This document shows positions 32,449-41,984 of a stretch of DNA of 64,000 bases, piece by piece. The stretch comes from Bradyrhizobium sp. CCBAU 53351. Its GTDB lineage: Bacteria; Pseudomonadota; Alphaproteobacteria; Rhizobiales; Xanthobacteraceae. Each line of letters starts with the position of its first letter. Position 1 is the stretch's first letter. The stretch covers positions 7,033,501 through 7,097,500 of the forward strand of contig NZ_CP030059.1 of NCBI RefSeq assembly GCF_015291745.1, in the 5' to 3' direction. The notes under the pieces are model-generated. The model was not told the origin of the DNA. It saw only the letters and a list, made by a program, of their open reading frames with translations, and searched no databases. A program made the translations under genes and the position numbers.

Positions 32449-33713
32449 CAGCCCCCTCCCGCCAGATCGGCGTTGCCGACGGCGTTTTTGGTTTTCGCAC
32501 CGCTCTTGTCAGCCACGCGCTTGTACCACGAAATCACCCAGGCCACGCCCCACATGATCAGCACCCCGGAGAGACTAATCAGCGCATGCATGGCTGCCCC
32601 GCCGGAGACTTCGGCGAGAATGAAATGGCCGGCAAAGGCCAGGAAGACGCCGAGGCAGAAAATCTCGAGGGAGTGCTGCCCGCATAGAATCAATGGTCGT
32701 AGCCAGCGCGATTTCAAGCCCGGCCAATCCCGGGGTAGGAAGCGCACGGTGAGCGCCGCCAGCGCCAGGAAATGCGTGAAGCGCAGCACGTCGAGATCGG
32801 TCTTGTCGATCGGGTACATCCACTGCTCGATCCGCTTCGGCATGAACTGGGAGAGCTGCGGCACGTACCAGGTCAGCGTCACGTAGAAGGCCGCGACGAG
32901 ATAGGCGATCGAGATCCACATCGTCACCGGCGAAGCCAGGATACGGGACATGCGTCGCGCACCTCCGAGCGCGCACCATGCACCGAACACGAACAACAAT
33001 TGCCAGGCGAAGGGGTTGAAGGCCCAGAAGCCGTTCGGATAGGCCGACAAATAGAGGTCATACTCCCAGGTCACCGCGTAGAGCACGACCGAGAGGCCGA
33101 GCGTGACGTCGGGCCGCCACTTCATCGACCACAGGATCAGCGGCAGCGCCATCATCAGCACGATGTAGAGCGGCAGCACGTCCATGTTGACTGGGCGGAA
33201 GCGGAGCAGCAGCGCCTGCACGATGGTGACATCGGGCTGCTTGAGGAAATCCATGATGCCCATCTCTTCGGTGTAGAGCGGGTTCTCGAAGCTGGTCGCG
33301 ACATAGGAGATTTCGGCGAGGAAGATCGTGAACAGGAAGACGTGGGCGACGTAGATCTGCCAGACCCGGCGCAGGATGCGCGCGGTGGCGATAACGAAAC
33401 CGCTCTCCAGCATCGCCCGTCCATAGACGAAGGCGGCGGTGTAGCCGGAGATGAAGATGAATATCTCGGTGGCGTCGCTGAAGCCGTAATTGCGGATCGT
33501 GAACCAGGTCAAAAGACTCGGCGGCAGATGGTCGATGAAGATCAGCCACAGCGCGAGCCCGCGGAACAGGTCGAGCCGGAGCTCGCGCTCGCCGATTGCG
33601 GGCAGCGTGATGGCCGGCGCCCGCAGGCGCGGCTTCGCCTCCGCAGGCCTACTGTCTGCAGGCTTGGCGGTTCCCGCGATCGTCGATCCCGTTACTTGGT
33701 CGGCAATGGTCAT
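32448..33713 (-). CDS. opgC: OpgC-type succinyltransferase/acyltransferase of osmoregulated periplasmic glucans
   Basis: A 421-residue inner-membrane protein with about 10 membrane segments. It matches the OpgC family: LRLDLFRGLALWLIFIDHLP (the family start with a conserved Arg-Gly and His), GFSDATEIFIFISGYTAAFV and the later FTHFLALAALTVRFLPRDWP. OpgC adds succinyl groups to cyclic or linear glucans in the periplasm. It heads a three-gene operon with two SGNH-type exported proteins. ATG 33713 is preferred; the frame could extend to 33797. Confidence 0.9.
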   Translation of the reverse strand: MTIADQVTGSTIAGTAKPADSRPAEAKPRLRAPAITLPAIGERELRLDLFRGLALWLIFIDHLPPSLLTWFTIRNYGFSDATEIFIFISGYTAAFVYGRAMLESGFVIATARILRRVWQIYVAHVFLFTIFLAEISYVATSFENPLYTEEMGIMDFLKQPDVTIVQALLLRFRPVNMDVLPLYIVLMMALPLILWSMKWRPDVTLGLSVVLYAVTWEYDLYLSAYPNGFWAFNPFAWQLLFVFGAWCALGGARRMSRILASPVTMWISIAYLVAAFYVTLTWYVPQLSQFMPKRIEQWMYPIDKTDLDVLRFTHFLALAALTVRFLPRDWPGLKSRWLRPLILCGQHSLEIFCLGVFLAFAGHFILAEVSGGAAMHALISLSGVLIMWGVAWVISWYKRVADKSGAKTKNAVGNADLAGGG

Positions 33714-33949
33714 CGGGGCGCAAAAACCCTTCCGCAAATCGCGACGTCTGAAGGAGTGTACCGGTCCGGTCGTACTCTCGCAAAGCGGCCGGATCACATA
33801 GGGGTCTTCCGAAGGTGTTTCCCTCCAAGGGGATGTCCTGCGGGGGTTTCCCTCAGGGGTGTCATTCCCTTCGAATTCTGGCGGGACGATGTCGCCAAAC
33901 CCGGCCGCGGCGTTTGGTTCCGGCGCCCGATTTCGGTATGGTGGCAGCC

Positions 33950-34342
33950 ATGTACCGCGCCGTGACCCGCCACATCGAAGTGACCGTCGAGCCGAACTTT
34001 GTTCCGGAGCAGTCGTCGGCCGACCGTTCCCGCTATTTCTGGTCCTACACCATCGTCATCACCAATTCAGGCGAGGAGACCGTGCAGCTCAAGACGCGGC
34101 ACTGGATCATCACCGATGCCTCCGGGCGCCAGCAGGAGGTGAAGGGCGAGGGCGTGGTCGGCGAGCAGCCGATCCTGGCCCCGGGCGAGCGCTTCGAATA
34201 CACCTCGGGCGTCCCGCTCTCGACCGCCTCCGGCTTCATGACCGGCCGCTACCAGATGGTCAGCGAAAGCGGCGAACGCTTCGAGATCGACGTGCCGGCG
34301 TTTTCGCTGGACAGCCCGGACAGCAAGCGGGTGTTGAACTAA
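33950..34342 (+). CDS. apaG: ApaG protein
   Basis: A 130-residue ApaG (DUF525) protein: AVTRHIEVTVEPNFVPEQSS, the central YFWSYTIVITNSGEETVQL, KTRHWIITDASGRQQEVKGE and GVVGEQPILAPGERFEYTSG. The fold is a fibronectin-III-like sandwich. The family has been linked to Co/Mg resistance and to nucleotide binding, but its biochemical function is uncertain. ATG 33950 starts the conserved part. Confidence 0.92.
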   Translation: MYRAVTRHIEVTVEPNFVPEQSSADRSRYFWSYTIVITNSGEETVQLKTRHWIITDASGRQQEVKGEGVVGEQPILAPGERFEYTSGVPLSTASGFMTGRYQMVSESGERFEIDVPAFSLDSPDSKRVLN

Positions 34343-34364
34343 GGGGCCGGTCTCGCAGGTGCCG

Positions 34365-34480
34365 CAGGGTGGGCAAAGCAACTTGTCCGCCGTAGCTCGA
34401 AGAGCGAAGGCGTGCCCACGTATCGTTCGCAACCGAGAGAGCTCGTGGGCACAGCGCAAATGCGCCTTTGCCCACCCTAG
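34365..34480. repeat. Intergenic inverted repeat (cagggtgggcaaag type)
   Basis: CAGGGTGGGCAAAG at the left and CTTTGCCCACCCTAG at the right are complementary. An inner pair CGTGCCCACG / CGTGGGCAC lies between. It sits between apaG and hslO (convergent) and could act as a bidirectional terminator-like structure. It belongs to the same type of long inverted repeat as 30540. Confidence 0.65.
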
Positions 34481-34489
34481 GAGAGCTCG

Positions 34490-35509
34490 CTACGCGTCTT
34501 CCACGCCCGCTTCGTGCGGGGTGAACTGATACACCGAGCTGCAGAACTCGCAGGTCACGACCACCTTGTCGTCCTTGACCATCGCAGCACGATCATCCGG
34601 CGAGAAGCTCTGGAGCATCGAGGCGACCGCATCGCGCGAGCAGGAGCACTGCGCCTTGAGAACCATCGGATTGAACACGCGCACGCCGCGCTCGTGGAAC
34701 AGGCGGAACAGCAGTCGCTCGCCGGAGAGCTCGGGATCGATCAGCTCGACGTCCTCGACGGTCTCGATCAGCGAGCGTGCCTCGACCCAGGCATCGTCCT
34801 CGGCGACGGCATGCACCTCGATGCCGTCAGGAGCATCGCCGGGATGCAGATCAGCCTGCCGCGCGCGCTCCGGCGCCTTCGGCAGAAACTGCATCAGCAT
34901 GCCGCCGGCGCGCCAGCGATGCTTGCCGCCGTCGGCGGAGCGCCACTCCTCGCCGACCGCGAGGCGCACGCGCGTCGGGATCTGCTCGGAGCGCAGGAAA
35001 TATTCGTGGGCGGCGTCTTCCAGGGTGCCGCCGTCGAGCGCGACCAGACCCTGGTAGCGGCTCATGTCGGGGCCCTGATCGATGGTCATGGCGAGATGAC
35101 CGCGGCCGAGCAGCGCACCGGAATCCATGCCAGATTTCTGGGCTTCCCCAAGGCGCGCGGCATCGAAGCGCGCATAGGCGCGCAGGCGATCCGGCGCCTG
35201 ATAGTCCACCACCAGGAACGACACCGGACCGTCGGTCTGAGCCTGCAGGATGAAGCGGCCCTCGAATTTCAGCGCCGAGCCGAGCAGCGTGGTCAGCACG
35301 ATGGCCTCGCCCAGCAGCTTGCCCACGGGCGCGGGATAATCGTGCTTGGTGAGAATGTCGTCGAGCGCCGGGCCTAGCCGCACAAGGCGGCCGCGTACGT
35401 CGAGCGCATCGACCTCGTAGGGCAGCACGGCGTCATCGATCGGAATCGAAGATGGCGCGCGAACCGGACCTTCGGGCCCGGTTTTCATGTCAGGGGATTG
35501 GGAAACCAT
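34490..35509 (-). CDS. hslO: Redox-regulated chaperone Hsp33
   Basis: A 339-residue Hsp33. The C-terminal zinc site is visible: CSCSRDAV and TCEFCSSVYQF give the CxC...CxxC cysteines. The N-terminal fold begins at about VLPYEVDALDVRGRLVRLGP. On oxidation the cysteines release zinc and the protein binds unfolding clients. ATG 35509 is one choice; ATG 35488 (MKTGPEG) is also possible, and no strong ribosome binding site decides. Confidence 0.93.
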   Translation of the reverse strand: MVSQSPDMKTGPEGPVRAPSSIPIDDAVLPYEVDALDVRGRLVRLGPALDDILTKHDYPAPVGKLLGEAIVLTTLLGSALKFEGRFILQAQTDGPVSFLVVDYQAPDRLRAYARFDAARLGEAQKSGMDSGALLGRGHLAMTIDQGPDMSRYQGLVALDGGTLEDAAHEYFLRSEQIPTRVRLAVGEEWRSADGGKHRWRAGGMLMQFLPKAPERARQADLHPGDAPDGIEVHAVAEDDAWVEARSLIETVEDVELIDPELSGERLLFRLFHERGVRVFNPMVLKAQCSCSRDAVASMLQSFSPDDRAAMVKDDKVVVTCEFCSSVYQFTPHEAGVEDA

Positions 35510-35581
35510 GGCGCATATCTGGGGTCGGTCGATGCAAATTGAAAGAGGCATGCCCGCATTCCTCACGGAACGACGGCTCGC

Positions 35582-35665
35582 GTAGCCCGGATGGAGCGCA
35601 GCGTAATCCGGGAGATCTTTCCGCGCGTTGAGAACCCGGATTTTGCTGCGCTCCATCCGAGCTAC
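35582..35665. repeat. Intergenic inverted repeat (GTAGCCCGGATGGAGC type)
   Basis: GTAGCCCGGATGGAGCGCAG and CTGCGCTCCATCCGAGCTAC form the arms. The sequence is the same family as 27880-27964. It lies between hslO and argF, whose stop is at 35672. Confidence 0.75.
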
Positions 35666-35671
35666 AAGAAG

Positions 35672-36595
35672 CTACTTCACCGCGTCGAAGCACCAGGCCA
35701 GAATGCCCTTCTGCGCGTGCAGGCGGTTCTCGGCCTCGTCGAACACGACCGATTGCGGGCCGTCGATCACCTCATCGGTGACCTCCTCGCCGCGATGGGC
35801 GGGCAGGCAGTGCATGAACAGCGCATCCGGCTTGGCCAGCGACATCAGCTTGCCATTGACCTGATAGGGCTTGAGCACGTTGTGGCGATGCTCGCCTTCC
35901 TTGTCGCCCATCGACACCCAGGTGTCGGTGACGACGCAGTCGGCGCCCTTCACGGCGGCCTCGGGATCGGTGCCGAGCATGATCGGCGCGCCCGTCGACT
36001 TGATGAAGTCGCGCATCGCCTTTTTCGGCGCGAGCTCCGGGGGCGTCGCGACATTGAGCTGGAACTTGAAGCGTTCGGCGGCGTGCGCCCAGGACGCCAG
36101 CACATTGTTGTCGTCGCCGGTCCAGGCCACCGTCTTGCCCTCGATCGGGCCGCGATGCTCCTCATAGGTCATGAGGTCGGCCATCACCTGGCAGGGATGC
36201 GAGCGCCGCGTCAGGCCGTTGATGACGGGCACGGTGGCGTTGGCCGCAAGCTCCAGCAGCGCATCGTGATTGAGGATGCGGATCATGATGGCGTCGACAT
36301 AGCGCGACAGCACGCGCGCGGTGTCGGCGATGGTCTCGCCGCGGCCGAGCTGCATCTCGGCGCCGGTGAGCATGATGGGCTCGCCGCCGAGCTGGCGCAT
36401 GGCGACGTCGAACGACACCCGCGTCCGCGTCGAAGGGCGCTCGAAGATCATCGCCAGCGTCTTGCCTTCGAGCGGCCGCACCGGCTGCTGCGCCTTCTGC
36501 TTGGCCTTCATGGCGCTCGACGCCGCGAGCATGCGCTTGAGCTCCGACAGCGGGAGCTCGTTGATGTCGAGGAAGTGCTTCGGGGACTTGCTCAT
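35672..36595 (-). CDS. argF: Ornithine carbamoyltransferase
   Basis: A 307-residue enzyme that makes citrulline from ornithine and carbamoyl phosphate. Catalytic and binding motifs are intact: carbamoyl-phosphate site STRTR (residues about 55-59), HPCQ (about 132-135), the ornithine site D...SMG ([10 protein letters not shown]) and HCLP (about 269-272). It overlaps the argD stop by one base, so argDF are one operon. The ArgD/ArgF order is usual in rhizobia. Confidence 0.95.
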   Translation of the reverse strand: MSKSPKHFLDINELPLSELKRMLAASSAMKAKQKAQQPVRPLEGKTLAMIFERPSTRTRVSFDVAMRQLGGEPIMLTGAEMQLGRGETIADTARVLSRYVDAIMIRILNHDALLELAANATVPVINGLTRRSHPCQVMADLMTYEEHRGPIEGKTVAWTGDDNNVLASWAHAAERFKFQLNVATPPELAPKKAMRDFIKSTGAPIMLGTDPEAAVKGADCVVTDTWVSMGDKEGEHRHNVLKPYQVNGKLMSLAKPDALFMHCLPAHRGEEVTDEVIDGPQSVVFDEAENRLHAQKGILAWCFDAVK

Positions 36596-37800
36596 CAGCT
36601 TGCCCGCTTGGTCTGGCCGGCCGCCAATGCGGTGCAGGCACGCTCGAGCCTGATGACGCTGTCCTCGATCTCGGCTTCGGTGACGATCAGGGGCGGCAGG
36701 AAGCGCACGACATTATCGCCGGCGCCGACGGTCAGCAGCTTCTCGTCGCGCAAGGCGGCCACCAGATCGCCCGAGGGCACGACGGCCTTGATGCCGATCA
36801 GGAGGCCCTCGCCGCGCACTTCGCTGACGATGTCGGGGTGACGATCGATCACGGAGGCGAGCTTCTGCTTGAGCAGCAGCGACATCTTCTGCACGTGGTC
36901 GAAGAAGCCGGGCTTGAGCATGACGTCGAGCACGGCGTTGGCCGCGGAGATCGCCAGCGGATTGCCGCCGAAGGTCGAGCCGTGAGAGCCCGGCCCCATA
37001 CCGGCCGCCGCATCCGCGGTCGCCAGCACCGCGCCGATCGGGAAGCCGCCGCCGAGCGCCTTGGCCAGCGACATCACATCAGGCGTGACGCCGGTACGCC
37101 GATAGGCGAACAGATCGCCGCTGCGGCCCATGCCGGTCTGCACCTCGTCGAAGGCGAGCAGCAGGCCCTTCTCGTCGCAAAGCTGGCGCAACGCCTTGAG
37201 GAAATTGGGAGGTGCCGAGCGCACGCCGCCCTCGCCCTGGATCGGCTCGATCAGGATGCCGGCGGTGTTGGGGCCGATCGCCTTCTTGACGGCTTCGAGG
37301 TCGCCATGCGGCACCTGGTCGAAGCCGTCCATCGGCGGTCCAAAGCCTTCGAGATATTTTGCAGAGCCGGTCGCAGCCAAGGTTGCCAGCGTGCGGCCGT
37401 GGAACGCGCCTTCGAAGGTGATGATGCGGTAACGTTCCGGATGGCCCTTGGAGAAGTGATGATGGCGGACCAGCTTGATCACGCCCTCCAGCGCTTCGGC
37501 GCCGGAATTGCAGAAGAACACGAAGTCCGCAAAGCTCTCGTTGCACAGGCGCGCGGCGAGCTTCTCGCCGTCCGGGCTCTGGAACAGGTTCGACATGTGC
37601 CACAGCTTCGTCGCCTGCTCCTGCAACGCCTTGACCAGCGCGGGATGGGCGTGGCCGAGCGCGTTTACAGCAACGCCCGAGGTGAAATCGAGATAGCGAT
37701 CGCCATTGGTCGCGATCAGCCAGCAGCCTTCGCCGCGCTCAAAACCGAGGTTGGCCCTGGCGAAAACGGGGAGCAAATGCGGCGCTACGCTGTTAGTCAT
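36595..37800 (-). CDS. argD: Acetylornithine aminotransferase
   Basis: A 401-residue class-III PLP aminotransferase. Visible: [20 protein letters not shown], the phosphate loop [18 protein letters not shown], the Asp in [15 protein letters not shown] and the Schiff-base lysine in [11 protein letters not shown], ending with [17 protein letters not shown]. It converts N-acetylglutamate semialdehyde to N-acetylornithine. ATG 37800 is chosen because the conserved part starts there; the frame reaches 37899. A promoter at 37908-37935 gives a leader of about 100 bases. Confidence 0.95.
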   Translation of the reverse strand: MTNSVAPHLLPVFARANLGFERGEGCWLIATNGDRYLDFTSGVAVNALGHAHPALVKALQEQATKLWHMSNLFQSPDGEKLAARLCNESFADFVFFCNSGAEALEGVIKLVRHHHFSKGHPERYRIITFEGAFHGRTLATLAATGSAKYLEGFGPPMDGFDQVPHGDLEAVKKAIGPNTAGILIEPIQGEGGVRSAPPNFLKALRQLCDEKGLLLAFDEVQTGMGRSGDLFAYRRTGVTPDVMSLAKALGGGFPIGAVLATADAAAGMGPGSHGSTFGGNPLAISAANAVLDVMLKPGFFDHVQKMSLLLKQKLASVIDRHPDIVSEVRGEGLLIGIKAVVPSGDLVAALRDEKLLTVGAGDNVVRFLPPLIVTEAEIEDSVIRLERACTALAAGQTKRAS

Positions 37801-37875
37801 GACGGTCACTTGATGTTGCGGACGGTGTGAGGCGTGCATTGCGCAACGCACCATTGACCGGCCCGGAAAACGAAA

Positions 37876-37900
37876 CGTGCCGCCTTTTAAGGGCGGCACG
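37876..37900 (-). other. Stem-loop at the 5' end of the argDF mRNA
   Basis: On the minus strand CGTGCCGCC (37900-37892) and GGCGGCACG (37884-37876) form a 9-bp stem around CTTAAAA. It is followed by TTTCGTTTT. With the start predicted near 37901 the stem is the first structure of the message. It could protect the 5' end or act as an attenuator. Confidence 0.6.
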
Positions 37901-37907
37901 CGGGACT

Positions 37908-37935
37908 ATCTTAGGCCTGGTGAAACGGGTGTCAA
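37908..37935 (-). promoter_or_regulatory. Promoter of argDF
   Basis: On the minus strand TTGACA (37935-37930), a 16-base spacer and TAAGAT (37913-37908) fit a sigma70 promoter. The start would fall near 37901, about 100 bases before the argD ATG. Confidence 0.65.
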
Positions 37936-38257
37936 TGCCGCCCGAAAGCCTCGGGAAACGCAGATTCCGTAGTCTTGCGGTGGCGATTTTGCGGGTTTTA
38001 CACCACGGAACATGTGGAAGCGAGTCGGCGGACTCTTGCGCGTGAGTCACGCCATATTGTAGCGTTTGGGCTGTCAGATACGACATCTCGTGCAACAGTT
38101 CTGATCCCAAGAGTCCTCATGTACCGGCGTAAACGTTCGGGCGCGAGTAGCGCGCCCGGCGAGCCTTAAGGGATTCTGACGGCACGGGTTTTTGAGGCTT
38201 AGGCATTCGCCGCACGGACCGCCAGGATGGCAGAAGCGCAGCGAGGGAAAGGGTGCA

Positions 38258-38770
38258 ATGACGGTTTTGACCTGGTCCGACGATCGCGTCGAGCAGCTGA
38301 AAAAGCTCTGGGAGGCCGGATTGTCGGCCAGCCAGATCGCAGCAGAGCTCGGCAATGTGACCCGCAATGCCGTGATCGGCAAAGTGCACAGGCTCGGCCT
38401 GTCCGGCCGCGCCAAGAGCCCTTCGTCGGCCGCGCCGCGGCCGCGCAAGGCACGCCCGGCGCAGCACATGATGCGGGTGACCCGCCCCATTGCGCGCGGC
38501 AATACCGCACTGGCGCAGGCCTTCGAGGTCGAGGTCGAGGCCGAACCGGTCACCTATGACAACGTGGTGCCGATGAGCCAGCGGCTGTCGCTGCTCGAGC
38601 TTAACGAGGCGACTTGCCACTGGCCGGTCGGCGATCCCTCGAGCCCGGATTTCTTCTTCTGCGGCGGCAAGGCGCTGTCCGGCCTGCCCTACTGCGCCCA
38701 GCATTCGCGCGTGGCGTATCAGCCGGCAGCGGATCGCCGGCGCGCACCGGCGAAGCCGGGCCCGCGGTAA
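38258..38770 (+). CDS. gcrA: GcrA cell-cycle regulator
   Basis: A 170-residue GcrA homologue. The N-terminal HTH (residues about 5-45) reads TWSDDRVEQLKKLWEAGLSA, SQIAAELGNVTRNAVIGKVH. The C-terminal part (MSQRLSLLELNEATCHWPVG, FFFCGGKALSGLPYCAQHSR) carries the cysteines and histidines of the domain that contacts sigma70. GcrA activates CcrM-methylated GANTC promoters in alphaproteobacteria. Six GANTC sites in its own upstream region suggest that it may be under methylation control too. A terminator follows at 38794. Confidence 0.95.
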   Translation: MTVLTWSDDRVEQLKKLWEAGLSASQIAAELGNVTRNAVIGKVHRLGLSGRAKSPSSAAPRPRKARPAQHMMRVTRPIARGNTALAQAFEVEVEAEPVTYDNVVPMSQRLSLLELNEATCHWPVGDPSSPDFFFCGGKALSGLPYCAQHSRVAYQPAADRRRAPAKPGPR

Positions 38771-38793
38771 ACACGGTCTCAGGCATCGAGACG

Positions 38794-38821
38794 AAAAAGC
38801 GCGCCAGCTGGCGCGCTTTTT
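38794..38821. terminator. Bidirectional terminator between gcrA and phoB
   Basis: AAAAAGCGCGCC (38794-38805) and GGCGCGCTTTTT (38810-38821) form a perfect 12-bp stem with loop AGCT, with T or A runs on both sides. It serves the convergent gcrA (plus) and phoB (minus). Confidence 0.9.
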
Positions 38822-38842
38822 GTTGGATTACGGAAGCAGGTC

Positions 38843-39550
38843 CTACGTCTGCTCAGCCTTCGCAAAGCGGTCATCCAGCGCGTAGCCGGCGCCGCGGACG
38901 GTGCGGATCGGGTCCTGCTCGCGACCGAGATTGAGCAGCTTGCGCAGGCGGCCGATATGGACGTCGACGGTGCGCTCGTCGATATAGATGTCGCGGCCCC
39001 AGACGCTGTCGAGCAGCTGCTCGCGCGAGAACACGCGGCCGGGATGCTCCAGGAAGAACTCCAGAAGCCGATATTCGGTCGGGCCGAGATCGATCGGGCG
39101 GCCCGAGCGCGCCACGCGGCGCTTGTCGCGGTCGAGCTCGATGTCGCCATAGGCCAGCACTGTGGCGAGCCGCTCGGGGCTGGCGCGCCGCAAGAGGCCC
39201 TTCACGCGCGCCAAGAGCTCCGGCACCGAGAACGGCTTGACGATGTAGTCGTCGGCGCCGGTCGCAAGGCCGCGCACCCGCTCGCTCTCCTCGCCGCGCG
39301 CGGTGAGCATGATGATCGGCAGCTGCTTGGTCTCGGGCCGGGTGCGCAGGCGCCGGCACAGTTCGATGCCCGAGAGGCCCGGCAGCATCCAGTCGAGCAC
39401 GATCAGGTCGGGAATGTGCTCCTTGAGGCGGGTGTCGGCGTCGTCGCCGCGCATCACCGTCTCGACGTCATAGCCGTCGCCTTCGAGGTTGTAACGCAGA
39501 AGCTCGGTGAGAGCTTCCTCGTCCTCAACCACCATAATGCGTGCGCCCAT
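38843..39550 (-). CDS. phoB: Phosphate regulon response regulator PhoB
   Basis: A 235-residue OmpR-type response regulator: receiver domain (1-120) with acidic pocket VEDEE, phosphorylated Asp in LIVLDWMLPGLSG, Thr and Lys in MLTARGEES and YIVKPFSV. The winged helix is at about 135-230 (DLGPTEYRLLEFFLEHPGRV, DIYIDERTVDVHIGRLRKLL, IRTVRGAGYAL). It activates Pho-box genes, such as pstS in this window. It follows phoU, the usual rhizobial order. Confidence 0.95.
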   Translation of the reverse strand: MGARIMVVEDEEALTELLRYNLEGDGYDVETVMRGDDADTRLKEHIPDLIVLDWMLPGLSGIELCRRLRTRPETKQLPIIMLTARGEESERVRGLATGADDYIVKPFSVPELLARVKGLLRRASPERLATVLAYGDIELDRDKRRVARSGRPIDLGPTEYRLLEFFLEHPGRVFSREQLLDSVWGRDIYIDERTVDVHIGRLRKLLNLGREQDPIRTVRGAGYALDDRFAKAEQT

Positions 39551-39588
39551 GGTGTCGTCGCTCCTTAGGTCTTCAGCTATTCAAGTCT

Positions 39589-40305
39589 TCAGGTATTCGG
39601 AACCGTCGTGGCGAAAGTCGTCATGTCGCCCTTCGGCCGCTTGTCGGTGATCGCCTGGCCCTCGATCATGTAGAACACGGTCTCGGCGATGTTGGTGGCG
39701 TGGTCGCCGATCCGCTCGATGTTCTTGGCGCAGAACATCAAATGGATGCAGAACGAGATGTTGCGCGGATCCTCCATCATGTAGGTGAGGAGCTCGCGGA
39801 ACAGCGAGGTGCAGATCGCGTCGACTTCCTCGTCGCCCTTCCACACCGCCATCGCCGCCGGCAGATCGTGCGCGGCATAGGCATCCAGCACCGACTTGAC
39901 CTGCTGCTGCACGAGGTCGGTCATGTGCTCGAGGCCGCGGAACAGCTTGAGCGGATGGAAGTCGGTCTCCAGCGCCGCGACGCGCTTGCCCATGTTCTTG
40001 GCGAGATCGCCGATGCGCTCGAGGTCGGTCGCAACGCGCATGGCGCCGACGATCTCGCGCAGATCCACCGCCATCGGCTGGCGGCGGGCGATGGTGAGCA
40101 CGGCGCGCTCCTCGATGCGCTTCTGCAGTGCGTCGAGATCGGCGTCGATGGTGACGACGCGCTGGCCGAGCGCGACGTCGCGGCGGATCAGCGCACCGAC
40201 GGAATCGACGATCATGCGCTCGGCGATTCCGCCCATCTCGGCGACCAGGCGGGTGAGCTCCTGGAGGTCGGTGTCGAAAGCCTTTGCGGTATGTTCAGAA
40301 CCCAT
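39589..40305 (-). CDS. phoU: Phosphate uptake regulator PhoU
   Basis: A 238-residue PhoU: two three-helix bundles with the repeated ExxxD metal sites (LQELTRLVAEMGGIAERMIV, IVGAMRVATDLERIGDLAKN, MFCAKNIERIGDHATNIAET). It links Pst transport activity to PhoR signalling as a negative regulator. It lies 11 bases after pstB. Confidence 0.95.
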   Translation of the reverse strand: MGSEHTAKAFDTDLQELTRLVAEMGGIAERMIVDSVGALIRRDVALGQRVVTIDADLDALQKRIEERAVLTIARRQPMAVDLREIVGAMRVATDLERIGDLAKNMGKRVAALETDFHPLKLFRGLEHMTDLVQQQVKSVLDAYAAHDLPAAMAVWKGDEEVDAICTSLFRELLTYMMEDPRNISFCIHLMFCAKNIERIGDHATNIAETVFYMIEGQAITDKRPKGDMTTFATTVPNT

Positions 40306-40316
40306 GTTGCGTCTCC

Positions 40317-41138
40317 TCAGCCGAACCGGCCGGTAATGTAATCCTGCGTACGCCGATCGCTCGGCGACGTGAAGATCTTGCTGGTGTCGTCGAACTCGAT
40401 CAGCTCGCCGAGATACATGAAGGCGGTCTTGTCGGAGACGCGCGCCGCCTGCTGCATGTTGTGGGTGACGATCGCGATCGTGTAGTTCTCGGACAATTCC
40501 TGGATCAGCTCCTCGACCTTGGCGGTCGAGATCGGATCGAGCGCCGAGCAGGGCTCGTCGAACAGGATCACTTCAGGCCGCACCGCGACGGTGCGGGCGA
40601 TGCAGAGGCGCTGCTGCTGGCCGCCGGACAGCGACAGGCCGGAGGCGTTGAGCTTGTCCTTGACCTCGTTCCACAGCGCGCCGCCGCGCAGCGCCTTCTC
40701 GACCCGGTCGTCCATCTCGGACTTCGAGATTTTCTCGTAGAGGCGGATGCCGAAGGCGATGTTCTCGTAGATCGTCATCGGGAACGGCGTCGGCTTCTGG
40801 AACACCATGCCGACCCGGGCACGCAGCAGGTTGAGGTCGAGCTTGGGGTCGAGGATGTTGGTGTGGTCGAGCAACAGCTGGCCGGTGGCGCGCTGTCCCG
40901 GATAGAGGTCGTACATCCGGTTGAAGATGCGCAGCAGCGTGGACTTGCCGCAGCCCGACGGGCCGATGAAGGCCGTGACGCGATTGGCGCCGAGGGCCAG
41001 ATTGATGTTCTTCAGCGCGTGGTGCTCACCGTAGTAGAAATTCAGGTTGCGCGCGGTGACCTTGGCTGGCGCCTCGGGCAGCGGCTGCGAGCCGGGGTGA
41101 ACGCTCGGCGCGCTGACGGAAACAGAGATTTCACTCAT
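40317..41138 (-). CDS. pstB: Phosphate ABC transporter ATP-binding protein
   Basis: A 273-residue ABC ATPase: Walker [10 protein letters not shown] (residues about 59-67), Q-loop VFQKPTPFP, signature LSGGQQQRL, Walker [13 protein letters not shown] and the switch His in IVTHNMQQ. It powers uptake through PstCA. The start ATG 41138 overlaps the pstA stop by 4 bases. The frame could be read further upstream but would overlap pstA. Confidence 0.96.
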   Translation of the reverse strand: MSEISVSVSAPSVHPGSQPLPEAPAKVTARNLNFYYGEHHALKNINLALGANRVTAFIGPSGCGKSTLLRIFNRMYDLYPGQRATGQLLLDHTNILDPKLDLNLLRARVGMVFQKPTPFPMTIYENIAFGIRLYEKISKSEMDDRVEKALRGGALWNEVKDKLNASGLSLSGGQQQRLCIARTVAVRPEVILFDEPCSALDPISTAKVEELIQELSENYTIAIVTHNMQQAARVSDKTAFMYLGELIEFDDTSKIFTSPSDRRTQDYITGRFG

Positions 41139-41980
41139 TTTGCAGTCCTCTCGGCGCCGATGATGCGGGCGCCAATGTTCAGGGCAAGCACGGTCAGGGT
41201 GATCAGCAGGGCGCCGCTCCAGGCGAGCTGCTTCCAATAGGCGTAGGGGCTCTGCACGAAGTTGTTGATGGTGACCGGAAGGTTCGCCATCGTCTTGTCA
41301 AGGCCGAGACTGAAGAACTGGTTCGACAGCGCGGTGAACAGCAACGGCGCCGTCTCGCCGGCGACGCGCGCCGTGGCCAGCAGCACGCCGGTGATGAGGC
41401 CGGAGCGCGCCGCGCGATAGGCGATCCGCTTGATCACCAGCGAGCGCGGCAGGCCGAGCGCGCTGGCGGCTTCACGCAGCGGGTTCGGCACCAGCAGCAG
41501 CATGTCCTCGGTGGTGCGCACCACGACCGGGATGACGATCACGGCAAGGGCCAGCGCGCCTGCAATGGCCGAGAAGCCGCGCATCGGCACCACCACCGCG
41601 CCGTAGATGAACAGGCCGATGATGATCGAGGGCGCCGAGAGCAGGATGTCGTTGATGAAGCGGATCACCGAGGTCAGCTTGTCGTTGCGGCCGTACTCGG
41701 CGAGATAGGTGCCGGCGAACAGGCCGAGCGGCGCGCCGATGCCGACGCCGAGCACGGTCATGATGATCGAGCCGACGATGGCGTTGCGCAGGCCGCCCTC
41801 GGTCGAGCCGGGCGGAGGCGTGTCCGCGGTGAAGAGCTGAACGTTCAGGCCCGCCACGCCGTTGTAGAGCAGCGTGATCAGGATCAGCGCGAGCCAGGTT
41901 ACGCCGAAGGCGGCAGCCGCGAAGCAAAGGCCGCGGATGATGAAATCCTTGCGGCGGCGGCGTGAATAGATCGGATTCAT
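41135..41980 (-). CDS. pstA: Phosphate ABC transporter permease PstA
   Basis: A 281-residue inner-membrane protein with six membrane segments and the EAA loop region ([20 protein letters not shown]). It forms the channel with PstC. The start lies 4 bases after the pstC stop, and its end overlaps pstB. Confidence 0.95.
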   Translation of the reverse strand: MNPIYSRRRRKDFIIRGLCFAAAAFGVTWLALILITLLYNGVAGLNVQLFTADTPPPGSTEGGLRNAIVGSIIMTVLGVGIGAPLGLFAGTYLAEYGRNDKLTSVIRFINDILLSAPSIIIGLFIYGAVVVPMRGFSAIAGALALAVIVIPVVVRTTEDMLLLVPNPLREAASALGLPRSLVIKRIAYRAARSGLITGVLLATARVAGETAPLLFTALSNQFFSLGLDKTMANLPVTINNFVQSPYAYWKQLAWSGALLITLTVLALNIGARIIGAERTAK

Positions 41981-41984
41981 GGCG

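Larger units (their letters stand above)
37801..38257. other. Regulatory intergenic region between argD and gcrA
   Basis: These 457 bases separate two divergent genes and contain no coding frame. They hold the argD promoter and 5' hairpin (37876-37935) and six GANTC sites: 37963, 38022, 38031, 38044, 38111 and 38172. The gcrA ribosome binding site (gagggaaaggg) is at 38242-38253. Confidence 0.75.
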
